A stretch of 64,000 bases of DNA from assembly GCA_025738555.1 (NCBI GenBank), contig JAOVFP010000007.1, forward strand, positions 372,001 through 436,000, in the 5' to 3' direction. Positions 24,789-36,760 of the stretch are shown one piece after another. The DNA comes from Cyathus striatus (taxonomy: Eukaryota; Basidiomycota; Agaricomycetes; Agaricales; Nidulariaceae). The notes beneath the pieces are model-generated. The model had not been told where the DNA came from. It saw nothing but the letters and a program-made list of their open reading frames with translations, and searched no databases. Each line of letters starts with the position of its first letter. Within the stretch, counting starts at the first letter, position 1. Position numbers and translations under genes: made by a program.

Positions 24789-27700
24789 TTAGTCACTATG
24801 TTGTAGTACATTGTAAATAAAAATTGAAATAATCAAGATAATAGCAAATTGAAGAATAAAGAAAATGTTGAAATACTTCTGCTTTTCATCATCTGTCATA
24901 TATGTATTATCTTTAACAGAATGAATATCTACAAATATATTCCTGTTATTCAGTGCATCAGAGCTTTCTGATAAATTGAGCTGAGGTAGATCAAGATCTT
25001 TGGGAAGAGCTGGGGAGCTGGTTTTGCATTTCATCCAGTCTATACCACAGAAAAAATGTGTGAAATCTACTTGACACATATCATGATCTGGAAGTATTTG
25101 AATAGTTTCTAAACCACATAAATGTTTCCTGTGATGAAAAGGAACCCAGAAAAATATATTCCCATAGCAGTCTTGTATGCATCCTTCTATATAGTGAGAT
25201 GAAAATATGTGGTAACCACCAAGTAATTCCACCTTCCTCAAATGATCTGAAGTTGAATGTAAATTCCATACTCTAACAGTTTGATCATATGAACCAGAAA
25301 TGACTTCTGTTCCATTACGAGAAAATGACACTGATGTAACCCATTTGGCATGTTCAAATGGTCCAGCAACAATTTTTCTGCTCTCCACATTCCATACTCT
25401 GACAGTTTTATCACCAGAACTAGAAACAATTTGTTGCCCATCAGGTGAAAATGCTACTGATGTCACTGTACTGAGGTGGCCACAAAATAACTCAGCAACA
25501 TTTTTTTTATTTTCCACATTCCACACTCTGACATTATGATCAGCTGATCCAGACACAACTTTTTTGCCATCAGGAGAAAATGCTACTGATATTACTTGAT
25601 GTCCATAACTTTCAAAAAATTCTGCAATGGTTTCACCACTCTCTACATTCCAAACTCTCACAGTTTGATCATAAGAACCAGACACAACTTGTTTTCCATC
25701 AGAAGAAAATGCCACTGAAGATACCCAATGCTTGTGACCTTCAAATATTTTAGCAATGGATTTCTCACTTTCTACATTCCACAATTGCATAGTTTGATCA
25801 CATGAGCCTGACATCACTTGTATTCCTCTAGGAGAAAATGCAACTGATTTCACTGCATTACTGTGACCTTCAAATACCTTACTACTGACCTTACTGCTCT
25901 CCACATTCCAAATTCTCACAGTATGATCATCTGAGCCAGATACCACTTGTTTCCCACTAGGAGAAAATGAAACTGATGTTACAATATTAGTATGGCCTTC
26001 AAATGGTCCAGCAATGAGATTCCCACTCTTCATATTCCAAATTCTAATCATTTTATCATATGAGCCAGACACCACATTTTTTCCATCTGGAGAAACAGCT
26101 ACTGATGTTACTGTGTCACTATTTCCTTTATATTGTTCTTCAGTAGTCTTTCCAAGTTCAATATTCCAGTTTTATAGTTTTATCATGTGAACCAGACACC
26201 ACTTTTTTTCCATCAGGGGAAAATGCCACTGATGTCACCATATCAATATGGCCTTCCAATGGCCCAGCAATAGCTTTTCCACTCTCAACATTCCAGACTC
26301 TGATAGTAGAATCACGAGAACTTGTCTTCCATCAGGAGAAAATGCTACAGATTTTACCCAATCACTGTGACCTTTAAATGGCTCAGAAACCAGCTTTCTT
26401 TCATCAATATTCCACACCATAACAGTTGCATTGCCTGCACCAGACACCAACTGTCTTCCATTAGGAGAAAATGCCACTGATAGTACTCCATTTATATTGT
26501 GCTCAACTAGTTCAGCAATAGTTTCCCCACTCACTACATTCCAGACTCTAATAGTCTGATCAATTGACCCAGACACTACTTCTCTTCCATTAGGAGAAAA
26601 TGCTACTGATAATACTGAATTGCTGTGGCCTCTGAATATTTCAGCAATTAGATTTACACTCTCTATATTCCAAACTCTCACTGTTTGATCATGGGAACCA
26701 GACACTACTTGCTTTCCACCAGGGGAAAATGCCACTGATGTTACTGCATTGCTGTGGCCTTCAAGAGGGGCAGTGAGAATTTTTTCACTCTTAATATGCC
26801 ACAACCTAACAGATTGATCATATGAGCCAGACACAACTTGATTTCCATCTGGTGAAAATGCCACTAATTTCACAGTCACTGTGACCTTTGAATGGTCCAG
26901 CAATAATTTCTCCAGTCTCCACATTCCACACTGTGATAGTTTTATCTACTGAGCCAAATGCTACGTTTCTTCCATCTGGAGAAAATGATACACTCTCCAC
27001 TTGTGAATTATGATAGTGAAGAGTATCTAATGCTGAATTCCAATTCAAATCTCTTCCCTTTCTAATTGAAAGTGTATTCTCAAAAAAAAATGAAAAGTGC
27101 TTATAAATCAAGGAGTTTTGTGGTGCAAAAGCAAGTACTGTCACATATATATGTGTCATGCTTCTTGTTATTGGAATGTAAAAATTGGTAATAAATTTTG
27201 TGCCATCTTCAATGAAATTGAGTATTTTTGAGTTTATCTGGTTAAAAATGAGCTTTTGCCTTAGATTAGATAGGAATAACAAACCTTTCCACATGAAATT
27301 AGTTTCTTCATCATTTCTTGTGCACCTTTGATCTCAATTAAGAGACTCATGACCTCCAACCAGTATAAAACTTGCAATAAAAGAATACATTTAGTTCCAT
27401 CAGTAAACAACTGGCATCATATTTTTCACTTTCTATCATTTCAATATAATGTAAATTCCAGTATTTACAACAATATTGAAGATGTGTTGGTATGCACTGT
27501 GTGATAATTTGTGGCAAATCTGCAATTTTCTCATTTGTTATATATGAAGTTTCAACATTGCAAATATTAAATTTTAGTTTGCTGTTGAGAATTTTAAACA
27601 TCATTTTGGTGATTCTCAGCATATGGTTATTTGGGTCAATTTCAAATGTGGAATCATTGAATGATCCAGCAATATATTCAACAAATGATAAGTGATGGAA

Positions 27701-29009
27701 TTTTATATAGCTATGATCTGTTGAAATAACTGGCAGGAGATGATGTATTATTCTGGACACTTCATTTGCAATTTCATTTGTATTGCAATCAACATCAATG
27801 AAGTGGACAATATCTTCTTTGTATAATGGAGCCTTTGCCATTAATACTATTGCCAATACTTGCTTGACAATTTCTTTTACTTTTGCAGTTTTATTTTCAA
27901 AAGAAGTTTGAAGTATTTGGTGATATAGAATGTAAATTCCACTTTCTATCTGCCCTGATAGAACTTGTTGAACCTTTTCAGTTGGTGATGGCTCTTTATA
28001 TTGCTCAGATGGCATCATGATATACTTGACTGCAGTGGATGCCCAGATAAACAATCCTGCAGCTTTTTTAGTCATCTCTTGCAACCCATCTTCTGCTAAT
28101 ACAAGTTGTAAGTCAATTCTATCCTCAAGAGTTTGCTTGAGAAAAAAAAATATGTCTTTATTGATTTCTGAGGAACTTGAAGAATCTGTTTCCAATTTTA
28201 CAATTCTGCATACATTGGTGTTTTGAAATATATCTGGTAAAGAGCCATGCCTTCCAGTCAAGATGAGCTTATACTGTTTAGGAAGCCCATTCCAACCTTG
28301 TAAGGTCTTTCTTAGGGATACCAACTGATCAGTTGATTTGCATTCATCTAGTGCATCAATGACAAATACAGGTGGATCTTCTTTCAGTTGGTGATGAAAA
28401 GTCATCAGCAAATCTACAATTAAGTTTTTGAAATGCCATTCAATTCTTCCAGGCTGGAAAGTATTATCAAGTAAATCTGCTATTTTCTTCTGTAGAAAGG
28501 AATACTTAGATTTAGATGCTAAATCTGCAGCTATAGTTCTCCAAACTGCACTGGCATCATTTAAAATAGCATCATCTCTTTTAAAGAAGTGGTATCCACC
28601 CAGCCTTTTCATTTCTGCAGAACTGAGAGTTTCAACCAGTGTAGAAGCTATAGCAGATTTTCCTGCGCCAGGACCACCAGTAATCCACATGATGTTTGGT
28701 GTAGAGTCATCTACAAATTCAATGTATGATAATTTCTCTAAATGTACATATATATGTGAACCTACCAAAATCATTAAGCCACTTGTAAACATCATTCAGA
28801 ACAGTAACTCTTGTTCCTTCCATACAGGGAGGTGGAAAGTGCAAGTTATGATCAACAGGCTTTAATAACTTCAGTTTTTCAGAGATCTCATCATTTTTTG
28901 TATTGTAATAATTGAACTGATCTCGGCCAACAGCATTTTGCTGACCTCCATACACATTAACATTGTTTGCATTGGGAAAAATTTGAGAACTCGATAGATT
29001 TTCTGTCAT
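24789..29009 (-). pseudogene. NWD2: NACHT-WD40 NLR-like gene with 14 WD repeats, broken
   Basis: The exons are 29,009-28,766 (244 nt, exactly as in NWD1 and NWD3), 28,710-27,285 and 27,237-24,789; the introns are 55 and 47 nt. The N-terminus has NVNVYGGQQNAVGRDQ. NACHT motifs are Walker A GGPGAGKS and Walker B VFVIDALDECKS, followed by GLFIWAST. The third exon holds 14 WD40 repeats, which would make two seven-bladed propellers. It continues with ...LFWVP-type FFWVPFHHRKHLC, then DWMKCKTSSP and a hydrophobic tail (IFFILQFAIILIISIFIY). Four frameshifts are visible: a 1-nt loss near 27,368, one near 26,877, a ~10-nt deletion near 26,320 and a 1-nt loss near 26,169. The last 428 codons stay open. 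It faces NWD1 tail to tail. CpG is almost absent from the body but returns right at the start codon. Confidence 0.88.
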
Positions 29010-29110
29010 TTTATTTGCAAGAGAATTTGTTGCAGAGAATACAAGTTGTTAAGCACTTGGGTAGCGTGTAGAAGGCAAGAGAGTGGGTGTGGCGAAAATA
29101 GATATGATGA

Positions 29111-29120
29111 ATCTATATAG
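29111..29120 (-). promoter_or_regulatory. TATA-like box of NWD2
   Basis: CTATATAG on the minus strand lies about 104 bp before the NWD2 start, the same distance as the box of NWD3. Confidence 0.45.
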
Positions 29121-30430
29121 CGTTGTACATTGCAGTTATTTGCATATTGCACGTTAAAAAACATGCTTCGATCCAAGGCATCAGAACAAGAACCTCTTAA
29201 TTTCATGTATATCCAATACGGCGATACCTATTTGATATGAACCACTCGAAACTTTAATAACACTTACGAGAAGTTAGAGCACTAGTCAGATTTAGGAATA
29301 CTTATATCATTCATTGTTGACGTTCGAACACGAGATCATGTTCGGTGTGCAATAAGATTGATTGTCTTCTATTTTGTGGTGGTCGATATCCCAGTAGGTT
29401 GGGTCAGCTAATAATAGGTATCAGGCGGTGGACTAGTGGTGGACCCGTGGATACAACATGTACAAGCTGTTGTCGGTGGAGATGTGGCTTCTGCCATCAT
29501 TGAAAGATGCGTGTTTCTTTTGATTCTATTTGACTATCGCCTTTATGGTGAAGTCGATTGTGATTCGTGAAGCTCAGTGAAGGAGCAAAGAGACCAGAGA
29601 CCCAGAGAGCTGGCGAATGCCACGTGATGCTTTTGAATACGATGTTTCGGATCCCGAACGTCCGATCAACGTCCGACTCAGGAGTCGGCTGTCGAACCTC
29701 TCTCGATACCAACGTACATGTCCCTCCCAGTTAACATTCACCCTCCCATTCTATCGACATTCACGAACTACTCGTAGCCACTTCTCGTTTAGCGAGTCTA
29801 TGAGTACAAGAGGAAACACCAATGCAGCAGTAACCTGGATGATTAGAATGGAGCTCTAGCTTCTAAGGGTTTGCGGATGCGAGTGGTGTGTTTTCTTCCT
29901 TCTTCTTTCTCTCCCCAACACTAACTTCTTCATACATATTGTAGTTTACATTAATACATCATCATCCCAGCCATAGACGACATCGATTCCCGTTACTCCC
30001 TGACCATCGTTCCAATCCGGCTTTCAGACCAAGATAATGACTTCGCATGGTGCAACTAGGTCACATACAATTCCACCGTAGTATTCTCAATGTATGCACT
30101 GCCCTGACCTCTAGAGTCTCCCCGTACGCCTGCGCCTTCATTAACACCATCCCCAGTTCATTCGGTAGTAGCGTCTTCGCTGCCCAGGATCCAATATGAA
30201 CTGCGAAAGTGACTACATGTCAGGCATCGTCATCTCTCTCTCGTTGAAACTGGAGTGAAGAGGGATTGAAGCTCGAGAGCGGAGACGTTGAGGATGGTGA
30301 AGGCGTAGGGCCACGTCCTGCTGATGGATGCGCGCTTATTTTGTCCCTTGTACACGGGAAAACGTCAATGTCAAGCCCATTCAATCTGGAGCTCTTCAAC
30401 TTCTCGGAACGCTGATGGCATTATATGCCC

Positions 30431-30602
30431 TGACATGGGTATGTCTGTTCATATATTCTTATTTCGATTTTTCCGACATTGTATAGTACTGGTAGCCTTA
30501 TAGTTTACTATAGGAAAGCCCATACGTTATAACTATCTTGTTATGCATTATTACGAGAGTAAAGGCTTAATGCCTTCCAAGGTAAATCAGACTTTCGTGA
30601 CA
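30431..30602 (-). mobile_element. LTR fragment related to the LTR at 10,544-11,580
   Basis: On the minus strand the first ~40 nt (TGTCACGAAAGTCTGATTTA onward, through GGAAGGCATTAAGCC) closely match the start of the 11,580 LTR. Similarity then fades, and a TGACA string at 30,431 may be the other end. The flanks show no target duplication. It could be a short LTR of the same family or a truncated copy. Confidence 0.4.
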
Positions 30603-32660
30603 ATGTAGAATACAGAGTGAGTGGATGGTCTTACGCTCTATGTAGTGATATAGCGCGGAGTACAGAATGAAGGAAGCACGGCACCACTCTACGCTAAGTA
30701 AAACAGTCCTCTCTGTGCATAACTGTCCCGCATTGACGAAACACCGAGGCAATAGTTACTCTCGAAGGACCGATGCTTCGCTCCACAGCTATGAATGAAC
30801 GGCCCGGACATGATGCATACCGGCAAGAACTTAGGTGCGTGCACCAGCCATGCGCGAGCACAACGATGGGTAAGGATTCAAGCGATGCACGAAGGGCAGT
30901 AATAAGATAAACTTCTAGTCGTGAGCATCGTTCCAGCTGAACCTGAGATGACGCGTTAGTATGTGAATTTGGATAAGGCTAAGAAGTTTGGTAACGTCGA
31001 TGTAGAGATCAAGTATAAGTACGGAACTATCAGCATTATAGCCGTAGTCGAAGGTCGTGATTGTGCTTGTGGGTGCATAAACATGCATTCCCAGGTGTAC
31101 GTGAATACTCAGAGGCTAACCCTATGTACTTCGTATCGATCCGGCACCTCTTCTTGAACCTCAGAATCCCATTGATGTAAACAGCATTGAACCAAGAATA
31201 GCAAGCGCTACCAAACAAGTTTCTTGAACCCTTCTACACGGATTCATCGCGGGTGTAGGAAGCGGCGAGGTGAACGGAGGAGTTAACGAAGATATCACGA
31301 ATGAACACAGGTTTCCGAACACTCGTTAGTGATCGAAACCTGCACCCCGTACTCTGGCTTCATCAGCATAACGCAGCTAGTAGGGGCAATATGCCCTCCT
31401 AGCCTACTAGCTCCCCAGTACGGACTTAACAGGCACACCAACCCACCAGCGTAATCCTGTCATATCGCCGGCCGCTTGAACCTGTATGTAGACCGGTTGA
31501 AAATGGGCGCTGGTGTTCTTCGCCTTCTTCGTCAAACTTGTCAGAGGCAAATCTTATCCAGGATAAGGAAGGCGGTACGCTGGTCGAGAGGTACACCTTT
31601 ACGCCATTCTGCCATGATAATGTAACATTAGCAATCCTTCCCGTACTTTGAATGATGAAATATCTCACCAGATTATCATATACACCGAGACCACCATCCT
31701 CTCAAGCCACCTACGTTCCACCTCTAATACTAAGGCCAGCGCGATGCATGCAGCGTCGTACAAGCAAGATGATGACGAGCTAGGGATAGAGACCTTGAGT
31801 GTATGATCGTGGTTGGACTCCGAGGCGGGGTTGGATAGCTGAGCACGATTTTTGATGTTGTGTAGGTGGGGAAACGATGCGACCAGTTCAGCGCGAGCCT
31901 CTTGGTTACGGCTTCGAAGTGAAAGTTCAACTGCCCTGTCCCGGACTCCCCACAGACAGCCCTTCCGTACTCATACATCATTCGATGTTTTGCGTTGGTG
32001 AGAACTAGGAGTCGAAGATCTGGCAGGCTCCGAGTGAATCCATGTACGAGTAGAGCAGTGCGTCCTAAGAAATATGTGAATATGTGTTAGCAAGACGAAG
32101 CGATACCTATTGAGGGTATTGACACGTACGTATCTGCAAAACCTATCCTTTCTGAGCCCTTAGTCGACCACACACCAACCAAGCAGCGCAATCCTGTCAT
32201 GTTGCCGTCGAACGTCGTCGAAATCCCGCGAAATGCTGCGATGTTGACCGAATGTTGATTGCAGTTAGACAGAGGTTCAACAACGAGAAAAGGGAGGTCT
32301 CTGGCTGTACTGATAGGTTGTGAACGTAACATTTTGATAATGAGAGGGTAAGAGCGGGATGGTTCAATCAATGGTGGAGACCAGACTCTACGCACTACGC
32401 GTTAAGCTCGACGTTGGATTGGTTCAAGGGTCGTCGGTCGACGTCGGACATTACCGCCGGTATGTATGATCGTGAGAGATTGGACTCGTTGGATCTTCGG
32501 AACGCGACGTGATCGCGAGGCATGCGGTTCCGGTACACGATACACGTGGACGCAGTCTCACGATACCGACCGGCTTCTGGTCTAGCGCTAGCATACATTA
32601 AATACATATGACATCATAAGGAGGTGCTTGAGCGCTTGATTGACAATGCTGGCTGCCGTT

Positions 32661-32684
32661 AAGATAAGATGAGCATCACATGGT
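32661..32684 (+). promoter_or_regulatory. GATA plus E-box cassette
   Basis: AAGATAAGATGAGCATCACATGG, followed by TGCGTGCGAA, matches the cassette at 757 and 45,887. It stands alone here, without the rest of block A to its left. Confidence 0.4.
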
Positions 32685-33239
32685 GCGTGCGAACCTAGTG
32701 TTCGGAACTTTCTACGTACGCCGTCCAACCTCTCATGGCACCAACGACAGCGACAACCTCCAGAGTGTTGCCTCCTTGCTATTTCGTCATCACATTCCTA
32801 TTTCTTCAATTGAAAGACTCAATATAGATACAGCCACTCGTATGAACCGCTCGCTGAGAGTGTTTGAGAAGACCACCTAAATGCACACCAGATCACGCGC
32901 ACGGAGCACCGGAATAACCCTGGTCCTGGAGATTCTCTTTCGCATGTTGAACGCCGGCAGCTGCAGCTAATGGAGAGTGAGAGTTAGTAGAGAAAGGAGA
33001 GCGAGAGACATTGGGTATGCCTGGAGTAAGCACTGTCTCTTCTCTGCGCTTCGTTTTTCATTCTTCGCTGTCGAGACGTTGCTCGCGATTCCACTTTTAC
33101 TGTCGGCCTACTCGTCACGTGGGTGCGTCAGCCCAACCTTCTACTCTTTCATTCCTCTCTTCTAACTGCAGCTGTCTTACAGTAATCAAACGATTACACT
33201 CGTTCCAGGCCTAAGCTGTGCCCTCTGCTGTACTATGAC

Positions 33240-34476
33240 TCTCCTAAACTGGTCATTCCAAAGATGATAATCCCCCAGGTTGGAAGAGTTAGGTCTTCGA
33301 CACCGCTTTCAACACCGATACTATTTCCGTTCAAAACGTTCCTCGCAACACTCGCGCCTTCACCTTAAACATCCTCAGCCCCTTCTGTTGTGCCGTCCCC
33401 CCTCTCTTCATGTACGACATGACGTGCGAAAGAGGGTGACAGCAAGGACACAGACCCTGGTGTTATGACGAAGGCTATCATTGTGCGCGTGGTGGGAGTG
33501 TCGCCTCTCTAGTTAAAGCCGGAGTGAAAGAGGGATCGAGGATTGAGGGTCGAAGAAGATGATATAGGATGGATCAGGGCTAGCTCTCGACCTAGACGAC
33601 GGATGCTCACTGCTTCACATGTATGCGCGAGGTGAATGGCATCGGCGCGCATATTCAACTAGGATACATCTTTATCATCCACCCCTCGTAGCTCATACAT
33701 CCTCCTCGGTGCGTTACGCACAATGATAACGACAACCACATCGACAACCACAACCACCCTACGACTCTTGCCACTAAGAGTACGAAGGCAGGATCGTTAC
33801 CTTCACCGCACGAGTTTCCTCCGACACTTGTATCGTCTCCCTTCTATGCGCCTCTCGCAACTCCTACGCTTCGAGTACTTGCGCAAGACCCGGCTTCCGC
33901 CCCTTCTCTGCTCCATACGCTACAATGAGCATTGAGGTCCACAAGGACTGAAACGTGCGTCGGAGTGCGTAGGATTGTGATGCGGGTTGTGGTTGTTGTG
34001 CCGTGCGGGAATTGTCGGGGTTATTGATCAAGGTGGAGCGGAAGTGGGTGGAGGCTTGGAAGTCGGGACGGCTCACGAAGCGTATGTCGATGTTGTGCCT
34101 ATTCGGCGAGGTGGGCTCATGGTCGCTGAAGCTTATATCTTCAATTCTCACAACGCTTCTAACGTTCTACATGGGCTCGATCGTCTTCACCTCTTCCTAG
34201 GCTTACGAAGAGACCGTATGATAGCCCCTACTCCCTTCAAAATGGCTTTTCTTATCTTCTCCGATTACTCTCATTGCTATTAGACCCTGGACTGAGGAGC
34301 AAAGCTACGAGGGTAGATTGCCTTTGGACGCAGTTGAGGATCTGGATGACGTGGAATGCCGGGTCTATAACAGATGCACGCCTTGAGTCTTATTCAGAGA
34401 GTCTATTTGATAGTGCTCGCTATACTTCGCTCGGTGCTGGATTCTGCAGTGGGATTAGTAAGAGCAGATGATGGAT
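33240..34476 (+). repeat. Repeat-unit blocks F and E, forward copy
   Basis: The region carries, in order, the CCAGGTTGGAAGAGTTAGGT string shared in reverse with 53,090, a Ser/Thr/Pro-like stretch (PTLVSSPFYAPLATPTLRVL in one frame) and the GTCGGGACGGCTCACGAAGC string of block F, then a block E end. The plus frame LLIKVERKWVEAWKSGRLTK corresponds to VKLERKGMEVRKSRMAHEAH in the minus frame of 44,324-44,656. This suggests that block F once encoded protein. Stops break every frame. Confidence 0.5.
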
Positions 34477-35384
34477 GGTTTAACTTGTGCCCACTTGCGC
34501 ATGATGCGTTATGATACGTTTGGAAGGGAGTACGGTTGCTCAGCGTTGGGAGATCTTTTACATTGGTAGTCTGGTAGGCTCAACTACCCCTGTTGCGCGC
34601 GGATCATAACTAATTTGAAGTTGTCGTAGTAGAACCACCACTGTTGTCGAAGGATAAATTGCATTTGGGCCTCATATCATTCGACAGAGAGGAAGAACCA
34701 ATTCCCTATGACTGTTTAACTTGCGCTGGCCTATCGAGCAAGGGTTTTGGGATGATTTCTTGTCATGACATGCCTTCCTGCCTTCATATCCGGCTTCCGT
34801 TCCTGTAGGGATGAGAGAAGTGAGATTCCTCACTGAATCAATTACTGCAACGTGACGTAGCAGCACGCCCGCAGGATTGAGCTGAGGATGTAACGAGTCA
34901 GGGAGACAATGCATACCCGTTTGCGTTGGCGACACATTTCTCTGTAAAACCAATGTCCACCCCCTCTGCTGCCCCCCGATTGAGCTAGGAGGTATGTGTA
35001 TGTGGTTTGAGCATTGTCTCTGGGCTGTAGGTATGTCCATCCATTCTTTCATGGGTTGAAGCGGTTCTCGGTGTCCTGGTGCGTCACTCTACCATATACT
35101 CTTTTGCTCCTTGAAGTTTCCTTCTAACTATAACTGTCTTGTAGTAATCGATGTTTCAGGCATGACCGGTGCCCCCTGCCGTTCTACAGCTGGGGGAGCT
35201 ATCTCTTCAACGCACACTCCCCTTGTGCCGCTTCCAACATCGATACCATTACGTTTAGAATGCTCCTCACAGTACTCGCTTCTTGACTTCAATCGGCCTC
35301 AGCCTATTATGTAGTGCCGTCTCCTCTCTGCACCTACAATGGCGTCCTGCAAAGGAGAGTGAGAGGGTCAAGGGTCTCGGTATA
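34477..35384 (+). repeat. Block D direct repeat, copy 1 of a highly similar pair
   Basis: It aligns almost without gaps with 63,090-64,000, 28.6 kb away in the same orientation, making it among the best-kept repeat pairs here. Differences I checked near the left end are mostly C/T and G/A transitions. The other copy runs to the window edge, so the duplication may be longer. No intact frame is present. Confidence 0.75.
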
Positions 35385-36000
35385 CGCATAACCATCTGCA
35401 TCCATGATCACAAAGATCACGAAGAATACACATGGACCAGCAAGTTCTTTTTATTACACGTATTTCAGGTGTTACCTCCAGGCCAGGCTCCGACTTACAA
35501 CTTCTATGGCTTCATGTTGAGCGTTCCCAGACCCCAGACTCATCTCCAGCACTATCTCCTCTGTATAGTATAGGATGAGACCTGCGAAGGGTGTTTAGGG
35601 TGTGTGTAGGATCGTATCGGCGGAAGTTAAGTTTCGATGTTTGAGTTGTAGCGGATTGGGAAGGGTGACTGGAGATTCGAGAACGAGGAAGACGTAATAC
35701 CAAGAATTCTTCGCACACCGATGTTTGTCCTGTTCTCTCTGCACACTGTATATTAAGTAGAAGACGACGTTATGTCTATTAACTGGGCTTATCTTCTCCG
35801 ATGCCGATGTTATCAACTCTTCGTGACCTCTACAGTCTCTGTCCCTCCACGTACGAAGGGGCTGCACAATAGACAGAGCTACGCAGAGGAATGGAATGTG
35901 CGTGCGTGACAGCTACTCAAGGTTCTCCCTTTATCCTCTTCAATTGCTCTGGTCGTTGCGAGACTCGCACTGGGTGAGAGCAGCTAGTTTTTCGTTGGAT
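35385..36000. other. Degenerate sequence, no gene recognised
   Basis: Short frames only. The sequence continues past the known end of the block D pair, so the partner, if any, lies outside the window. Confidence 0.3.
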
Positions 36001-36760
36001 GCTGCTTTCTCGTTCATTAACATACTGCTTCGTCTTTGATAGGTAGTCTGACACTGGCAGAGGATGCTGCCGTTAATATTCGGTTACATTACCTCTTCAT
36101 ACTGCTCCGTCCTCATTGTCGATCTGTGTGTCCTCATTTTAGGGCATTCAGAGTATTTGTAACTTCCTCCATGTCTTAACTCGTCTTTGATTTTGCGAGT
36201 TACAACCTCCACGGGTCAATGTCTAATCGCTGATATCCACTGGAACGGATCGCGTACTGGTGGTTTATAATTTTGGAGTTTGAGCCATGTACAGGTAGCT
36301 GGACACCGGCAAGTATTGTACCTTTTGTTGTGGTCGTAGTTAACTCAGTAACGTGTAATTTTGATGTTGAACTTGGTCTATACCGGGTTGAAGGCAAATT
36401 AGCGGCTTAAACTAGTAAGCTTGAACAACATACATAACTCGCTTGAACTTAAGTCATGCGGATCGAGTGCAGGTTTCGTCTCATCCAATTGCAGAATGCA
36501 CTGTGAGCATGCGCTTTGCACAATGGAAAATTGGTTTATACTAGCTAGTTATAGTAAGATCGCCCGGTAAGTACTTACATTTGGTCTCTGACCAGTGTGA
36601 ATGATTCGACGAAGGCCAGATTGGATCAACTTGATCTTGACAAGTATCGATTAACCAACGCATTCTATTTTTGTGGTTATCGATGGTCCCGTGGGTTGGG
36701 TCAGTTAAAAATTGTACCATGTGTAAGAGGAACGCATGAAGAAAACATCGATATGAACGG
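36001..36760 (+). repeat. Block A copy, left half (split by a hAT element)
   Basis: It aligns with 1-600 and with 59,210-59,910. It contains the recurring GATCGCCCGGTA string (about 36,553) and GGTTGGGTC near 36,692. Alignment breaks inside the conserved ATGAACGGTCCCAAGTTTCG motif at 36,760 and resumes at 38,268, so one block A copy has been split by the transposon between. Confidence 0.65.

Larger units (their letters stand above)
29121..33239. repeat. Scrambled fragments of the repeat unit, no gene
   Basis: Short pieces of known blocks are recognisable. They include a block A scrap near 29,365-29,410 (TTCTATTTTGTGG...AGGTTGGGTC), an inverted block E piece at about 31,190-31,440 (matching 40,720-40,940 as reverse complement), a GATA/E-box cassette at 32,661-32,684, and a block with a GTAAGCACTGTC donor-like string near 33,028. 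The rest is unassigned. Frames are shorter than about 100 codons, and none is recognisable. Confidence 0.45.

Noticed and set aside
15822..29009. NWD1 and NWD2 as arms of a recent large palindrome
   Set aside because: They are tail to tail, but their repeat numbers, sequences and lesions differ widely, and the spacer shows no inverted homology apart from the family relation.
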